DNA from: Gadus chalcogrammus
Taxonomy: Eukaryota; Chordata; Actinopteri; Gadiformes; Gadidae
Reading direction: 5' to 3'
DNA length: 64,000 nucleotides
NCBI RefSeq assembly: GCF_026213295.1
Contig: NC_079420.1
Location: forward strand, 11,862,151-11,926,150
Shown here: positions 45,590-57,899 of the stretch, in pieces
How the letters are laid out: every line of letters begins with the position of its first letter
Numbering within the stretch: position 1 is the first letter of the stretch
Notes under the pieces: model-generated
The model's database searches: none
What the model saw: only the letters and a program-made list of their open reading frames with translations
Told to the model about the DNA's origin: nothing
Translations under genes and position numbers: made by a program

Positions 45590-46470
45590 CATTTTGGTGT
45601 TTTAAACTGCGGGTTTATCCTTCCTCCACAAAGCTGCACCTCCGGATCCTCCCGGAGGAGAACAAGTGCCGCTACGCTAGCAAGTAGCTAGCTAGCCTCG
45701 CCGGCTATCAGTAGCGGAGTAGCCAGAGGAGTGGAAGTGAATGGGTATATTAGCCGAAATAGCTACTGCTATGAGCCACAACGATAACCCATCCGATATC
45801 ATAACTTATGCTCCGGAACTCAACAACCGTGGACTTGAAAATTAACACAAACATTAAAACAATGTCCCGTCGACGCGTGTTAACGTCTAAACGAGGGGTT
45901 TGTGGGGCTGGGGTGACAGTTGGAGTGGCGGCGGTAGAAGTTGAGCGTCGGCCGCTCCGCGCTACGGCGGCGCTCCGCCAATAGGAGGGCGCCTCAACTC
46001 TCTCCATGTCCTCACACGCAGCACCGCACACACACACACACACGTTCACACACGCACGCACGCACACACATACACACATTCACTCACACACACACTCACA
46101 CCGTTCAGACAGAGTGGGGCGAAAAGAGCGAAAATGAAAGTTATGCGATAAAAAGAAAAGCAGCCCAGCGTGCACTACTTCCTCTCCTCTGGACTCACAG
46201 AGCAGCGGCGGTCCTCTTCTCCTCCTCTCACAATTAATTAAATAATTATTAAAAACAACCCAATAACCACTCCGCCGCGTCCGCAGCGTGGCCTCAGCGC
46301 CGACAGAGGCTCCCCGGGTCTCTGGGGGAGAGAGGAGAGCAGATCCGGACGGGTTTCGAACTAGTTTAAATAGAACGGGTCCAAAAAAGAGGAGAAACTG
46401 AGGTACAAAACAAGAACTCTTCTTCAGTCTCATTCACCACGGCCTGAGCACTCACAGCGATCACTGCGCC
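45590..46470 (-). promoter_or_regulatory. phf21a: Putative phf21a promoter and first exon region
   Basis: CpG-containing sequence upstream of the first coding exon, with no other gene nearby that could own it. It includes GCCGCTCCGCGCTACGGCGG at 45950-45970. An exact start site or first exon could not be read. Confidence 0.35.
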
Positions 46471-48480
46471 GGAGAGGAGGGAGAAGAAGAGGGGGGGTGC
46501 ACAAACTAGTTCAAACGCGGAGCTAGTGAACACTTTTCAGTGCGAAACTGTTTCGATTTGTTGATTTATCTACGGTTAAAGTCGTTCAATAGAGCGGATC
46601 GAGCGATGCACGTGAAAAGAAAATGTGTTGGAAAAGAGAACTATTTTTTTTATCGATGTGGCGAATTTATTTCACTTTGCCTAAGGAACAGCGGTGATGC
46701 GGCTCCATTGCCTAGGGAGAAAGGCCCGGATGTGAACTCGGTGAAACTCACTTTTATACCTTTTTATACTTCATATCGCACTTGTTTTGGCTTTCTGTCT
46801 TATTTACATTTGTATTTTTATCTTATATTTAAAGGTGTATGTTTTCCAATTTGACGTCGCTATATTTCCTTTGTCTGATTTTTAAACTGCGTTGGAAATG
46901 TACGCCTACTACATGTTTATGTTGTGGGCCAATAAAGCTCTTTCGATTTGAAGAGAGGGAGAGAGGGGCCCTCACTAAGATCAACACTCATCCACACGGG
47001 ATGCTTTATTCAGGAGGAAAGATATCGTGTGTCTGCTCTCAAGATAGATAGTAGTATAAATAAAATAACTAAAAAGTAAACGAAATATAATTAGAATAAT
47101 CTAAATATTAATATAGAGATGCAAATCAAAGATCAAAAGATGGGAAGGAAGCCATGAAATAACTGCACAACAATGTTGGTTGTGTTGATCAAGTGGAAAT
47201 GTAGGCTACCATCAGCCATAAGCCCCATTAACCCAATCATCACGATCAGGAGATGTGTAAAGTGGAAATTAAGGTGTAATATGCATTTTTTTTTATACTA
47301 AAACCTCTTCACTGTAGGCCTACATATCAATATCTAAAATCTATTTACAACTCTTTTTCCTAAAACGTCTTCACTGATTCATAACTATATAATACATCTT
47401 TAATAAGACATAACTATATACTAACACATATTGACACAACTATGGTAAAACATATTAGACATACAAGTATCTCAAATATTGTTGTTAATACAGCCATTTG
47501 AAGATGTATTGATAAGCATGCACTGAAAGTTTAGAATATCTAGGTTGAACAATGTATTACTCACCGGTAACACTCAGACTCACCCCCAGGGGGCTAACAT
47601 TCAGACTCACCACCAACGGGCTACCGCTTAGATCACCACCACTCAGACACCAGGTAACACTCACCACCAGGTAACACTCAGACTAAACACCAGATAAAAC
47701 TCAGACTCACCATCAGATAACACTCAGACTCACCATCAGATAACACTCAGACTCGCCATCAGATAACACTCAGACTCACCATCAGATAACACTCAGACTT
47801 ACCCCCAGGTAACACTCAAGACTCACCACTAGAGGCCTCAACCAGGTAACACTCAGACTCACCACCAGAGGTCAGTTTCGGCTCGCAGGCGACACTTTGG
47901 TGGCATAACGACTACTGAATTTATTTTCTGCCTGTTTTTCCGGTCTTTAGTTTCGGTTGTTTTAAAAGACCACCCACATTCATTAAGTATAATAATAAAA
48001 TATAAAATAATAAATCATTTATTATTATTAATAAAGTTATATTTTACCTTATCATAGATAAACTCTTACATAGCAACAGATACTTCAATTAGTTGAAATT
48101 AGTCTTAAAAAAAGACCAATGTCAGAGTCTGAAATAAGAAAATATCCCAAAAACCAGCAATTACAATGAATCCACGGGGAAAATAGTTTCTAAAAGTAGT
48201 TAGATAACATTGAGTGAGTGACTAACGTTACTTTTAACGGTCACGAGTGGCTACCGCTAGGCTACAACAGCGGTGGTCAACTTTGGATACTAGTACTTCC
48301 AGACCAACCCCCCCTAGATCCACCAGGTACTAGTACCTCCTGGATCCAACAGGTAGGCTACTAGTACCCGCTGGATCCATCCAACATGTAGCCTACTAGT
48401 AGACTAGACTACCACCTGGATCCAACAGGTAATAGTGCCCCCTAAAGGTTTTCCCCTTCGGAAAGTTAAGAACCGACACA
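46471..48480. other. Intergenic, no gene seen
   Basis: AT-rich sequence upstream of phf21a. 47560-47880 carries ~21-24-bp units of ACACTCAGACTCACCATCAG, and 48280-48440 has CTGGATCCAACAGGTA repeats. Nothing else was recognised. Confidence 0.5.
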
Positions 48481-48484
48481 TTAA

Positions 48485-50321
48485 AGGTTGGGTATGCGAT
48501 TTGCGAAACGCCAGCAGATTTTGAAAATACACAACTCAAATGGTCCTACCCCCTCTCCTTCAACGCTGACTCTGACTCCACCCATTCCAAGTACCTGGAC
48601 GCGCAATCATGCACGAGCGCGAACAGAGATGCGCGAGAGCGAGCCAGGCTAGCGTAGGTTTTCGTTTAACAACATGGCACTACATTCAGCTGTAAATTGC
48701 ACCCAGTACCACCGGAAGTTGGGGTTTTGGGGGTGCTGCAACACCCCCTGTCCGAGGCCCTGTCTTATCACAGAAAACGATCATTTCTAAAAACTCCGGC
48801 CAAAGTGGGGATTTCTGAAAACGCCGGTTATGTGTTGTCGTGTCAACGGGGAGAAACGGGATTTTAGGTTCTGAAGCGTCACATTATGCACCAGGAAATG
48901 CTTAACGTCATGTGAGCGCCCGCTGTTGTATTGGTCCGAATATAAACACAAACCCCATTGTAAGACGACCTATATTTGGAAAAAAGATTTGAAGACCAGA
49001 TCTTGTTTTTATGAATAAATAAATTGTATTCATTGAAATAATATACGAAAATAAAAAGGCATAGAATAAAACACTGCATTGCCACTAAACAGTAGTGAAA
49101 ATAGGCCGTACTGATGTGTACACCAAAGACTATTCCTGACACTCCTTTGCCCCGCTGTGTTCCCTCTGGCTGTGGTCGCTCCGAACTGTTTCGGCCCGTG
49201 GCAAAGCGAGTCATCCTCGCTGCTGTCCAAGGCATTTTGAGACGCAGCATTTATTTAATGCTCATATGACCTATAGTGCTGAAAAAAGGTTATATGAAAA
49301 AGTGTGAGGGTAGCGGTGGTGCGCTAAACTTGTTCTGTGAGCAGCTGGATGTGAACCATGGTGTGAAGGAAGTGAACACAACGATCGATTTTCAACTGTG
49401 CGCGCATGCACTGGTGTAATTGAGCTGCGCTGCTATATATCTTTTTTATCAATGTAACGAGTTGCGAGTCTGGTGCAGGCCGAGTTATTTTTTTCCAGCA
49501 CCCCCTGCTGAGAATACGTTCTCGCGGCTATGGTTGCACCAGATGTTATAAACATTAAACGGTCACATAAATCATTACTATTTTTAGAAAATGTATGTTT
49601 GTTTCATATAATTGTATTGGAAGTCCTGGTTTTCACTAGGGTTGCTGCGGTGTGGACATTTTCACAACGAGTAATACACTCGTCTCAACACCGGTATTAC
49701 CGAGTATAAACGGTATAAACTTTGAAACTAGGTCAACCGCCACACAAGCATCGGTTTTTAGACCCTTCTCGTCCTTCAGTGTCCGCCAACGTTCGAAAGC
49801 AGCGCCTAGGATTATTCTTGATTTCAGTTTTTCTCTTTCAGCGTTTTTATTATCAATTAGGCCTACTCTCAGAAAAAGAGTTTTCCTTCTCTTTGCTGGT
49901 GGTGGTGGTGGTGGTGGTGGTGGGGATGGTGGCGTCTTGTCTGCCATGGAAATTGTCTTCTACTGCTAGGTCCAAATGTGGATTAACTAGTTCCAGGAGC
50001 TACCGCAGGAAAACAACAAACAGGAGCTTGCTCTGGGTCACGAGCTCTGGGTCACGAGTACTGCACGAAGGAGTCACGCGCGGGGCGCGGGGGAGAGGGA
50101 GTGCAGTACGACCGTTTGATTGACGTACTTACTGTCCAATGCAACGAGGTGGCAATCCAAATGATTGGCTGAAGTTTTTCGAGCCCTGCCCGTTCCACAG
50201 ATGATTGACTTGTTTAATTTTCATGTCAGTACTTCTAACTCAGTGGCTGTAAGCGGGTTATGATAAGGATTTCAAGTAATTTTGCAAAAATGGCCAAAAA
50301 AGCAAATTCCATACCCAACCT
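48485..50321. mobile_element. 1.84-kb element flanked by TTAA
   Basis: The left end AGGTTGGGTATGCGATTTGC and inverted right end AGGTTGGGTATGGAATTTGC match over most of 20 bp and are flanked by TTAA on each side (48481-48484 and 50322-50325). This is the piggyBac-type target-site signature. The interior has no intact transposase. A short minus-strand frame at 49636-49947 with AAFERWRTLKDEKGLKTDAC resembles proteins seen in other fish repeats, so it may be a composite with nested insertions. Confidence 0.6.
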
Positions 50322-50325
50322 TTAA

Positions 50326-51761
50326 TTAATATTTTTGAAAGCAAAAATCTGTTAGATATCGGGTGGGATCAACCTGCCGTGTTACGATCGATCTCTGATA
50401 CCGAGCAGATCATTCACTGACTCAACCAACGACTTCCAACGTAATTGGTGAGTTAACTCACGGTGAATCGCATTTTTTAAAAATCTTATTTTAAAGGGGA
50501 AATATGCCACTTTGCCCACTTATTCGCCGTTTTCTTGGTTTGCGCTCTTATTGAGCTCACCCTACAGCTTTGGAGGCGCTACAACACTGTCGTAACAACT
50601 CGTTGACGACCCTTCCCCATCCACTTCTACGCTTGCCATGTGTGCATTTGTTTTCAAAGAAGCCGGCGAATGCGTGGAACAATGTCCGAAGTAGATGTTC
50701 ATAAAGAGTAGACATGGTTATACATTTTGAAAGGGTGTATGTTTTACAATAAACCCATCCTTTTTTTAGTTGACGGGGAGATGTTATATCCTAGATTAGA
50801 ATTGGTTTATCTTTGGTTGTTGAACAGAACGATCATTGGAGTGTTGGCCAACATAATACATAACGACAGCATGACCAATTTGCGCAACGTCATTTCCGAT
50901 TTTTGTGAGATAGGCCAGATACATTTATGTATCTGTTCAAGTACGTCACTTGTGTACGGAATTACAGGGAAATAGTTTCAGAGATGAGACGGTATGCTGT
51001 CGCTCGTCCCCGCAGGAGAGTTCTCATAGGCAGATGCTGTGTCTGGAAGAATAGGGACGCATTTATTTTTACGTGTAAATGCTTGCAAATAAACATTGTT
51101 AATAAATATTATTGTATATGGTTTTAAAATGTTTAATTTTTTTTGAAATAACAGATGTTTGCACCACCTTTCTTTCATTGGTTCAATAATAAACACTTTG
51201 TTTAGAAAAATATTTATTTTGGATATTGAAAGAAATGCATTAAAGTGACAGTTTGTTTCTTGCCTTACGGCTATTGTGTAACATCTTCTTGAGGGTTCTC
51301 TAGATTTCCTCGTCACATTTGTACCCGCATAAGTTCGGATTTGGGTGTTGGCTGTACCGGGGCAGGCAGGCCGAGCCGTCTTGGGTCATCAAGCGTCATA
51401 GCAATGCTGTTTGCCAACGCTTGTAACTAAGAAAAAAATACAAAGCAAACTTTTTACAGACATGGTTACAAGCGGGGAGCTACGCAAAAGGTATAACATG
51501 GCTAAAGCTATAATGGAGGTTCACGTATCGTAACAGTTCTGTTACCGACGAATATGTGCTAACTAGCAGCTCTCGTGCAGGTTACTGCATTATATGGCCA
51601 GCCGGACATATCACGATATAGGCTATACAGTACACCCTTAGAAAATCAAAGGCATTCGAATAGCGGTCTAGTGATCTAAATAAACAAGAACCTGGATTCG
51701 GGGATTTAGCCTTTATCTGGGGGACGAGACAGACGAACAGCAAAACAACCATGGAAACGAA
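50326..51761. other. Unassigned intergenic sequence
   Basis: AT-rich sequence between two mobile elements. No coding similarity, RNA gene or clear repeat boundary was recognised. Confidence 0.4.
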
Positions 51762-54040
51762 TAGTCGGGGAGCCAAAGTCTCAAAAATGGGTTGAACCTG
51801 ACATGGTCTGCCATACTTTTTATTTGTGTTTTTTCTGTAAAGTTTGACCCTAAGAACAAATAATTGGAGGGTCTGCTCTGCCGGAAATATCGCGAAAAAG
51901 AAATGTGGCCATTTTAGTGTATGCACCCTATATTTTTTAACAGAATAATGGGTAAAACGTTTTTTTCCCTCAACTCCTCAGTGGATTGGGTAGGCTGTCA
52001 ATAAATACATTCCAGATACACAGAACACATGTACTGACAACATCCACTGAAAAAAAAACCTTAAAACACATTTCTACATGATTTTGTATCAATTTCATGC
52101 AAAAGAAATAGGCGTTTTCTCGCTTTCTTCCAATATTTTCATCTTTAATTCATTGGCAATCAATTATTCCCCCAAGTTATGACATCAGTCAATATGCCTT
52201 TCTCTTCACCAAACAGTATACTCATTCCACAGAAAAAAACTAAAAATCCAACCAAAATTAATGGATCTGTGATGATTTCACTACTAGTTGGTGATCAACA
52301 GGCTCCGAACCTCAATAGAATTTGAGGCTACTCTCAAAATTCCGAAAGAAATATTGAATATTTACACTGGATATTTATCATGGTTGGTAATGTCCACATT
52401 ATTAAACATCATCAACATAAATGTGTCACACAAGAAATATAATGACTTTCATTACTTTATTGCCTCAGATAACAACTATTACAACTTTAACGGAACAAAA
52501 TAATTTAGCATAACTTAATTAACTATATGAAGTTAATTAAGATAATCAGGAGGGTGGCACACTGCAGATACTGCTCACCACCTGAGGAGACAGCAAACAA
52601 GACCAGCAGGCTGGGTTATACAGCAGCGCAGAAAAAACGGAACTATCTCTCTCTCACACACACACACGCACGCACGCGGCCTTCTTACATGTCCCTGTCT
52701 TCAAGAGCAAGTTCAATCCTTGAACATCTGTTGGGATCCCCGGTGCAGAGACATGCAATGCCACACTTCACATTGGCTCTTGCATAGGAGGAGCATCCTC
52801 GGGCACACATGCTTTTCTTGCAGCGGCAGTATTTGCTGTGTTTGAGTTCAGAAGGTTTTGCCTCTTTCAGAATCATGGTTGCCACCAATTTGCCATTGAC
52901 AAGTTGTCTCCCAAAATCAGTGGCAGCTGGGTAGGTTGGCTGAACCATGTGTGCCCGCTTACACACAGCCAACTGATGCAGGGCTCGGCGAAGGTGTAAT
53001 AGGAAGGCATCTTCAGTTAGGGTGGGTTAGGGTTAGGCAACGTGGTGGAAGGCAACGCATGTCTCCTTTGAGGCTCACAAAGAGATGGGCTCGCAGTGCA
53101 TCTAGATTACCACCAAAGTCACTCCTGTCATAGAGTGACACCATGTATCACCGTGCTGCTGTTATAACCTCTTCCTGAACATCCAGGCTTTCCTCAGGGT
53201 CACCATACCTGCCATGTGACCCTGGCAGAAGGTCTGTCAGGTTTTTAATTGCAGTTGTGTAGGCCTGTCTTTTTTCTCTTCTGTACAGATAGCTCACTGT
53301 GTCACATCCGGTAAGTATGTAGGTGCTGAGGAGAAGGGATGCAAGATCTGAAGCTGCAACATCATACTTCCCCACTAGAGCTTCTGTGATGGCATGAATA
53401 GGTAGGAAGATATCCATCGTCTTCACCCTCATTTCAAATATCCATGCTAAATGTCTTTCGGAATTTTGAGAGCAGCCTACAATTCTATTGAGGTTCTGAG
53501 CCTGTTGATCACCAACTAGGAGTGAAATCATCACAGATCCATTGATTTTGGTTGGATTTTTTTTTCTGTGGAATGAGTTTACAGTTTGGTGAAGAGAATG
53601 GCATATTGACGGATGTCATAACTTGGGGGAATAATTGATTGTCAATGAAGTAAAGATGATAATATTGGAAAAAAGTGAGAAAACGCCTATCTTTTTTGCA
53701 TTAAATTGATGCAAAATCATGTAGAAATGTGTTTTAAGAGTTATTTTTTCAGTGGATGTTGTCAGCACATGTGTTCTGTGTATCTGGAATGCATTTATTG
53801 ACAGCCTACCCAACCCACAGAGGAGTTGAGGGAAAAAACATTTTTCGAATTTTTCTGATAAAAAATATAGGCTGCATACACTAAAATGGCCACATTTCGC
53901 GATATTTCCGCCAGAGCAGACCCTCCAATTATTGGTTCTTAGGGTCAAAGTTTACAGAAAAAACACAAATAAAAAGTATGGCAGACCATGTCAGGTTCAA
54001 CCCATTTTATTGAGCTTTTGAGACTTTGGCTCCCCGACTA
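51762..54040. mobile_element. Fold-back element: ~590-bp inverted arms around a 1.1-kb spacer
   Basis: The left arm (about 51762-52352) and right arm (about 53455-54040) are inverse complements over almost their full length, from TAGTCGGGGAGCCAAAGTCT at the outer ends to TTCCGAAAGA at the inner ends, at roughly 90 percent by eye. Both arms include the start of the same degenerate gene (ISLLVGDQQA), on opposite strands. It is either an inverted duplication of a repeat family or a fold-back transposon. Confidence 0.85.
52685..53534 (-). pseudogene. Decayed repeat-family ORF inside the fold-back element
   Basis: Minus-strand pieces 53534-53148 (SDLASLLLSTYILTGCDTVS, then YLYRREKR) and 52972-52685 (YCRCKKSMCARGCSS, CGIACLCTGDPNRCS) look like two parts of one protein. 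Between them, EDAFLLHLRRALHQLAVCKR reads on from the second piece, but stops and a frame change break the join. I know similar proteins only as repeated uncharacterised ORFs in fish genomes; the GCDT block recalls XPG/PIN-like nucleases. No function is claimed. Confidence 0.55.
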
Positions 54041-55076
54041 GAAGGTGTTGGTAGCGAGTACGCGAACACCCCTGCAAGCAAGTTAGAAACATACAGGGCA
54101 AACACAGACACTATCAACATCAAGAAGCCACAATACAAAGTTCACCCAAGGGTACTTACAATTTCAAGAGCAACACGGCCATGGCAAGTCGGCATCTGAT
54201 TTGCAGTCTTTTTCTTTCAGTTCACGCTATTCCTGAGAAGCTCGCCCAACGTTTACTCGTGTCTGGCCTCTCTATCGGTCTCCCTTTTCTCTTGTGGTTT
54301 CTCCGACATTGGGATTTTCTGTCTCATTTTAGTCGACTGATCCATGATGAATGTAACAAACCCTTCGCTACTTTCGTTTATATCGATCCGGTTCCGTGTT
54401 GGGTCTGTACTAGTACCGTAAAGCAATTCGGTACTTCGAGAGACACGAGACTCTCGCGAGAGTGGGCGGCGGGTCGCCGGCAGAAACGTGCATATTCCCT
54501 TTTTCCGCCAAGATGCGCTAGGTGGAGTCGAAACAGCGACCAATCGACTCATAAAGGGTTATAGAAGCATCACAATGACTCTTAACCTTTATATTAAAGT
54601 AAATTAAACCAAAAGTTTTATTGTTCTCCTTTAAATCCATTCTGAGTTAAATGAGATTATCAAACGGAATGACACATAATCATTCATACCAAATGTAGCC
54701 ATAATTTATATAAGCAAAAACTAGACCAAGTGATATTGATGGAGTTTTATTGACTCGTTCAGAGTGGGTTGAATATGAATCTTACGAAACACCACAGATT
54801 TGGGAATTGTAAACATTGAAAACAAGATTGGGTTAACGCGTTATTATTGCGCTAATTCTAACATAGAATTAGCCAATTCTAATTCTCTGACTCTCTCGTC
54901 AGTGAGCCGTGATACTGGGGTCCTGATACGAGGGGTGGGGGGGGGGGGTCCTGCAGAGGGCCTGTATTCTGACACTCTGGTTGGAAGTACGCCTCCTTGT
55001 GTCATTTAGCTGAATAATAATTTAATAATTCAAATAGCAAAGAATTGAAAGACTAAAATAACCACAATATTGGTCC
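54041..55076. other. Unassigned sequence downstream of chrm4
   Basis: No gene was recognised. 54410-54560 contains CTCTCGCGAGAG and a GGCGGCGGGT-rich stretch of the kind found in fish DNA transposons. A G-run lies at 54938-54948. Confidence 0.4.
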
Positions 55077-55082
55077 TTTATT
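55077..55082 (-). terminator. Candidate poly(A) signal of chrm4
   Basis: AATAAA on the minus strand about 780 nt past the stop at 55858. Confidence 0.4.
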
Positions 55083-55729
55083 TGGCCTCACAATGTTGTA
55101 CGGTCGGCACATAACGGAAACAGAAGGTCTGTCTGGAGGCACACCATCACAGTAAAGTCAGACGAGGTTCAGGATCCACACTGAAACAACCCAGACAGGA
55201 GGAGGCGGCTGAGGGCTCCACCAATCAGAAAGCTTGGGACACGCTGAGCCCTTCTGATAGGATGAGAGTTAGTACATGACAGGTGAGTGTTGTTTTATTA
55301 GTTAATTCAATCATAATCCAATATCCTTTCTAAATCCAATCCTATTAGCGGTATATCATTTAATTAAACCACAACACCATGACCTTTGACCTGTGCCTCA
55401 GTTTTCCATCATGGATCTTTCCTGCAGTGCCCTATTCTCTGCCCCAACGAACAGTGAACACCAGAGGACGGGTTAGGTGGTCATGGAGGTCAGGCCCTTG
55501 ACCACAGCTCCCCTTTAAATAAGGCTTAATTTCACTGGACTCAATTTAAATAGAGATAATATAAACAATAAACTAAACTAACTGAGGAGGCAGACGAGCA
55601 GTTCGTTAGCATGCTAGCGCATGTTTTAGCTGCATGTGCAAACTTGCTTTGGCCTCAAACCGTGAAGTCACCAGCACTCAGAACTAAACATTCACCTCCC
55701 AAACTAAAGAATGATTCAGACTTCCTCCT

Positions 55730-55857
55730 CAGGCGGTAGCTCCTCCTCCTCAGGATGGAGCTCCTCCTCCTCAGGGTGGAGCTCCTCCTCCTCAGGGTGG
55801 AGCTCCTTCTCCTCAGGCGGTAGGTCCTCCTCCTCCTCCTCCTCCTCCTCCTCCTCC
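55730..55857. repeat. GAG/CTC-rich tandem repeat after the chrm4 stop
   Basis: Units of GGAGCTCCTCCTCCTCAGG and a pure (TCC)n run directly follow the receptor stop codon. The minus strand stays open as a Glu-rich frame, but it starts after the stop. Confidence 0.9.
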
Positions 55858-57036
55858 TCAGGGTGGCGCGCGGCTGCAGCGCAGAAGGTGGAGGAAGCTG
55901 CTCCTGAAGGCTCCGTTGAACAGGGCATAGAGGGCGGGGTTAATGGCGCTGTTGACGTAGCAGAGCCAGTAGCCGGCGGCCCAGAGGGCATCGGGGACAC
56001 ACACCCGGCAGAGGGAGCCCACCACAGCCAGCACGTTGTAGGGCAGCCAGGTGGCGATGAACACCAGCAGGACGGCCAGCACCGCGTGGGTCACCCTCCG
56101 CTCCCGGCTCCTCCCCCGCCAGCGCGCCAGCGTCGAGCAGCTCCGGGACAGGCCTGGCCTCCAGGGAGGGGTGTCAGAGCCCGGGTCCCGCGGGGGCCGG
56201 CGTAGAGAGGAGGAGCTTCCGTCCTCCTGGGGTCTCCAGTCCGCGTGGCTCGGTCCCTCCGAGGGGGTCTTGGTCTGGGAGACCCCCGAGGCCAAGCCCC
56301 CCTGGAGGTGGGGGCCCGGCCGGGCGGCGGCCCGGGGGCGGGGCCTCACAGGGAGGCGGCTGCGGCTGGCGGCGGCGATGCGGCCGTACAGCGTCGCCAT
56401 GACGACGGCGGGCAGGTAGAAGGAGAGCAGCGCGGTGCCCAGGGTGAGCGGGGCGCTGGCCAGCACCTGGATGTAGCAGCGGCCAGCCGGGACGGGCCGC
56501 CGTGCCGCCAGCGTCTGCCAGCACAGGATGGGCGGAGCCCACAGCAGGAGGGACAGCATCCAGGCGCCGGCCACCATCAGGCCGGCCCCGGCCCCGCTGC
56601 GCCGGGCGGGGTAGCTGAGTGGGCGCGTCACGCAGAAGTAGCGGTCCAGGCAGATGAGCAGCAGGCTGAGCACCGAGGCATTGCTCGCCACGTAGTCCAG
56701 CAGCAGCCACAGGTCGCACAGCAGGGGGCCCAGCGGCCAGCGGCCCCCCACCAGGTACACGCCGGCCAACGGCACCGAGGCCACGCCCACCATCAGGTCT
56801 GCTGCCGCCAGGCTGAGCACCAGGTAGTTGTGGACGGTCCGCAGGCGGTGGTGGAGGGCGACGGAGAGCAGCACCAGGGCGTTGCCCAGCACCGTCAGCA
56901 GGCTGAGGGAGGCGGTCGCCGTGACGATGGAGGCCGTCTGGGTGGTGCTGTAGGAGCAGGGGCACGAGCTATTGGAGCAGGAGCAGGAGCAGGCCAGGGT
57001 GGAGGTGTTGATGTCGTTCTCTGGCGCCGACCACAT
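55858..57036 (-). CDS. chrm4: Muscarinic acetylcholine receptor, M2/M4 type
   Basis: A single coding exon on the minus strand gives 392 aa from the ATG at 57036; an in-frame ATG at 57084 would add 16. I prefer 57036 because CTTCCTTGGACAG lies just upstream and fits an acceptor, and muscarinic coding regions are preceded by a 5' UTR intron. The product is a Gi/o-coupled seven-helix receptor for acetylcholine. Landmarks are TM1 VLGNALVLLS, TM2 NYLVLSLAAADLMVG, TM3 LLLDYVASNASVLSLLLI (binding Asp in LDY) and DRYFCVTRPLSYPARR, TM6 FIATWLPYNVLAVV (Asn present), CVPDALW, and TM7 GYWLCYVNSAINPALYALFN. The N-terminus has NDINTST and NSS glycosylation options. Loop 3 is about 110 residues, much shorter than in human M4 (479 aa in total). 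Proximity to ambra1 and phf21a matches human CHRM4, hence the symbol; M2 is the alternative. Confidence 0.88.
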   Translation of the reverse strand: MWSAPENDINTSTLACSCSCSNSSCPCSYSTTQTASIVTATASLSLLTVLGNALVLLSVALHHRLRTVHNYLVLSLAAADLMVGVASVPLAGVYLVGGRWPLGPLLCDLWLLLDYVASNASVLSLLLICLDRYFCVTRPLSYPARRSGAGAGLMVAGAWMLSLLLWAPPILCWQTLAARRPVPAGRCYIQVLASAPLTLGTALLSFYLPAVVMATLYGRIAAASRSRLPVRPRPRAAARPGPHLQGGLASGVSQTKTPSEGPSHADWRPQEDGSSSSLRRPPRDPGSDTPPWRPGLSRSCSTLARWRGRSRERRVTHAVLAVLLVFIATWLPYNVLAVVGSLCRVCVPDALWAAGYWLCYVNSAINPALYALFNGAFRSSFLHLLRCSRAPP

Positions 57037-57084
57037 GATTCCTGTCCAAGGAAGAGCGTTTTCCTCAGTGACCAGCACCTCCAC

Positions 57085-57360
57085 CCTAACCCCCCCCCAG
57101 AGCTACGCCCTAACGCCTCCACCCTAACCCCCCCCAGAGCTACGCCCTAACGCCTCCACCCTAACCCCCCCCAGAGCTACGCCCTAACCCCTCCACCCTA
57201 ACCCCCCCCCCCCCCCCCCCCCAGAGCTACGCCCTAACGCCTCCACCCTAACCCCCCCCCCCCCAGAGCTACGCCCTAACCCCTCCACCCTAACCCCCCC
57301 CCCCCCCAGAGCTACGCCCTAACGCCTCCACCCTAACCCCCCCAGAGCTACGCCCTAATG
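57085..57360. repeat. ~40-bp C-rich minisatellite upstream of chrm4
   Basis: Seven units of CAGAGCTACGCCCTAACGCC and TCCACCCTAACCCCC with C-runs of variable length up to about 20. Confidence 0.97.
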
Positions 57361-57899
57361 CCTCTCCACAGACCTCATTGCACCGTCAGCCTCCACCAGT
57401 CCTGTGCTGTTGAAGGGGCCAGACGTCAGACCAAACATCTGAGTCCCATGAGCTGGCAGACTGGTCTGTTCCCAGGCTCTTACTGGTCTAGCACCATTAC
57501 ATAGAAAGTGAACGTGCTCAATGGCAAGGACTAAGATACTGAAAGCCTTCATTCAGAGGGTCAACAACTGTTTACAGAAATCCATAAATACAGAATAAAA
57601 TATACAATTCAAACAATACAATTATAGAGAAATCTGATAGACATTTAAATATATATATTTATTTGAAGGCATATAATAAAACGAGGCAAATGAGTGAAAT
57701 AAACAAATATATAAATAGCATCTTAAGATAATATGAAGTGTTAAAATACCAAAAGTACAGAGTAGAACAGCGTGACAAAGACCCGGTGTCTACAGCAGCA
57801 GTCTGAGGTCTCTGTGTTCCGTAGTAGAAGGAGTCACCTACCGTACCACCGCCCGCGTCTCCTCCCTCGTCCTGCTGGGCAGCTGAGAGCTGCTGAGAG
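57361..57899. other. Upstream of chrm4, no gene seen
   Basis: Likely part of the chrm4 5' intron or promoter region. It holds an AT-rich stretch at 57590-57740. No exon was recognised. Confidence 0.4.

Noticed and set aside
56245..57150. 301-codon plus frame and 263-codon minus frame over chrm4
   Set aside because: Shadows of a GC-rich receptor exon. The accepted frame has all seven helices.
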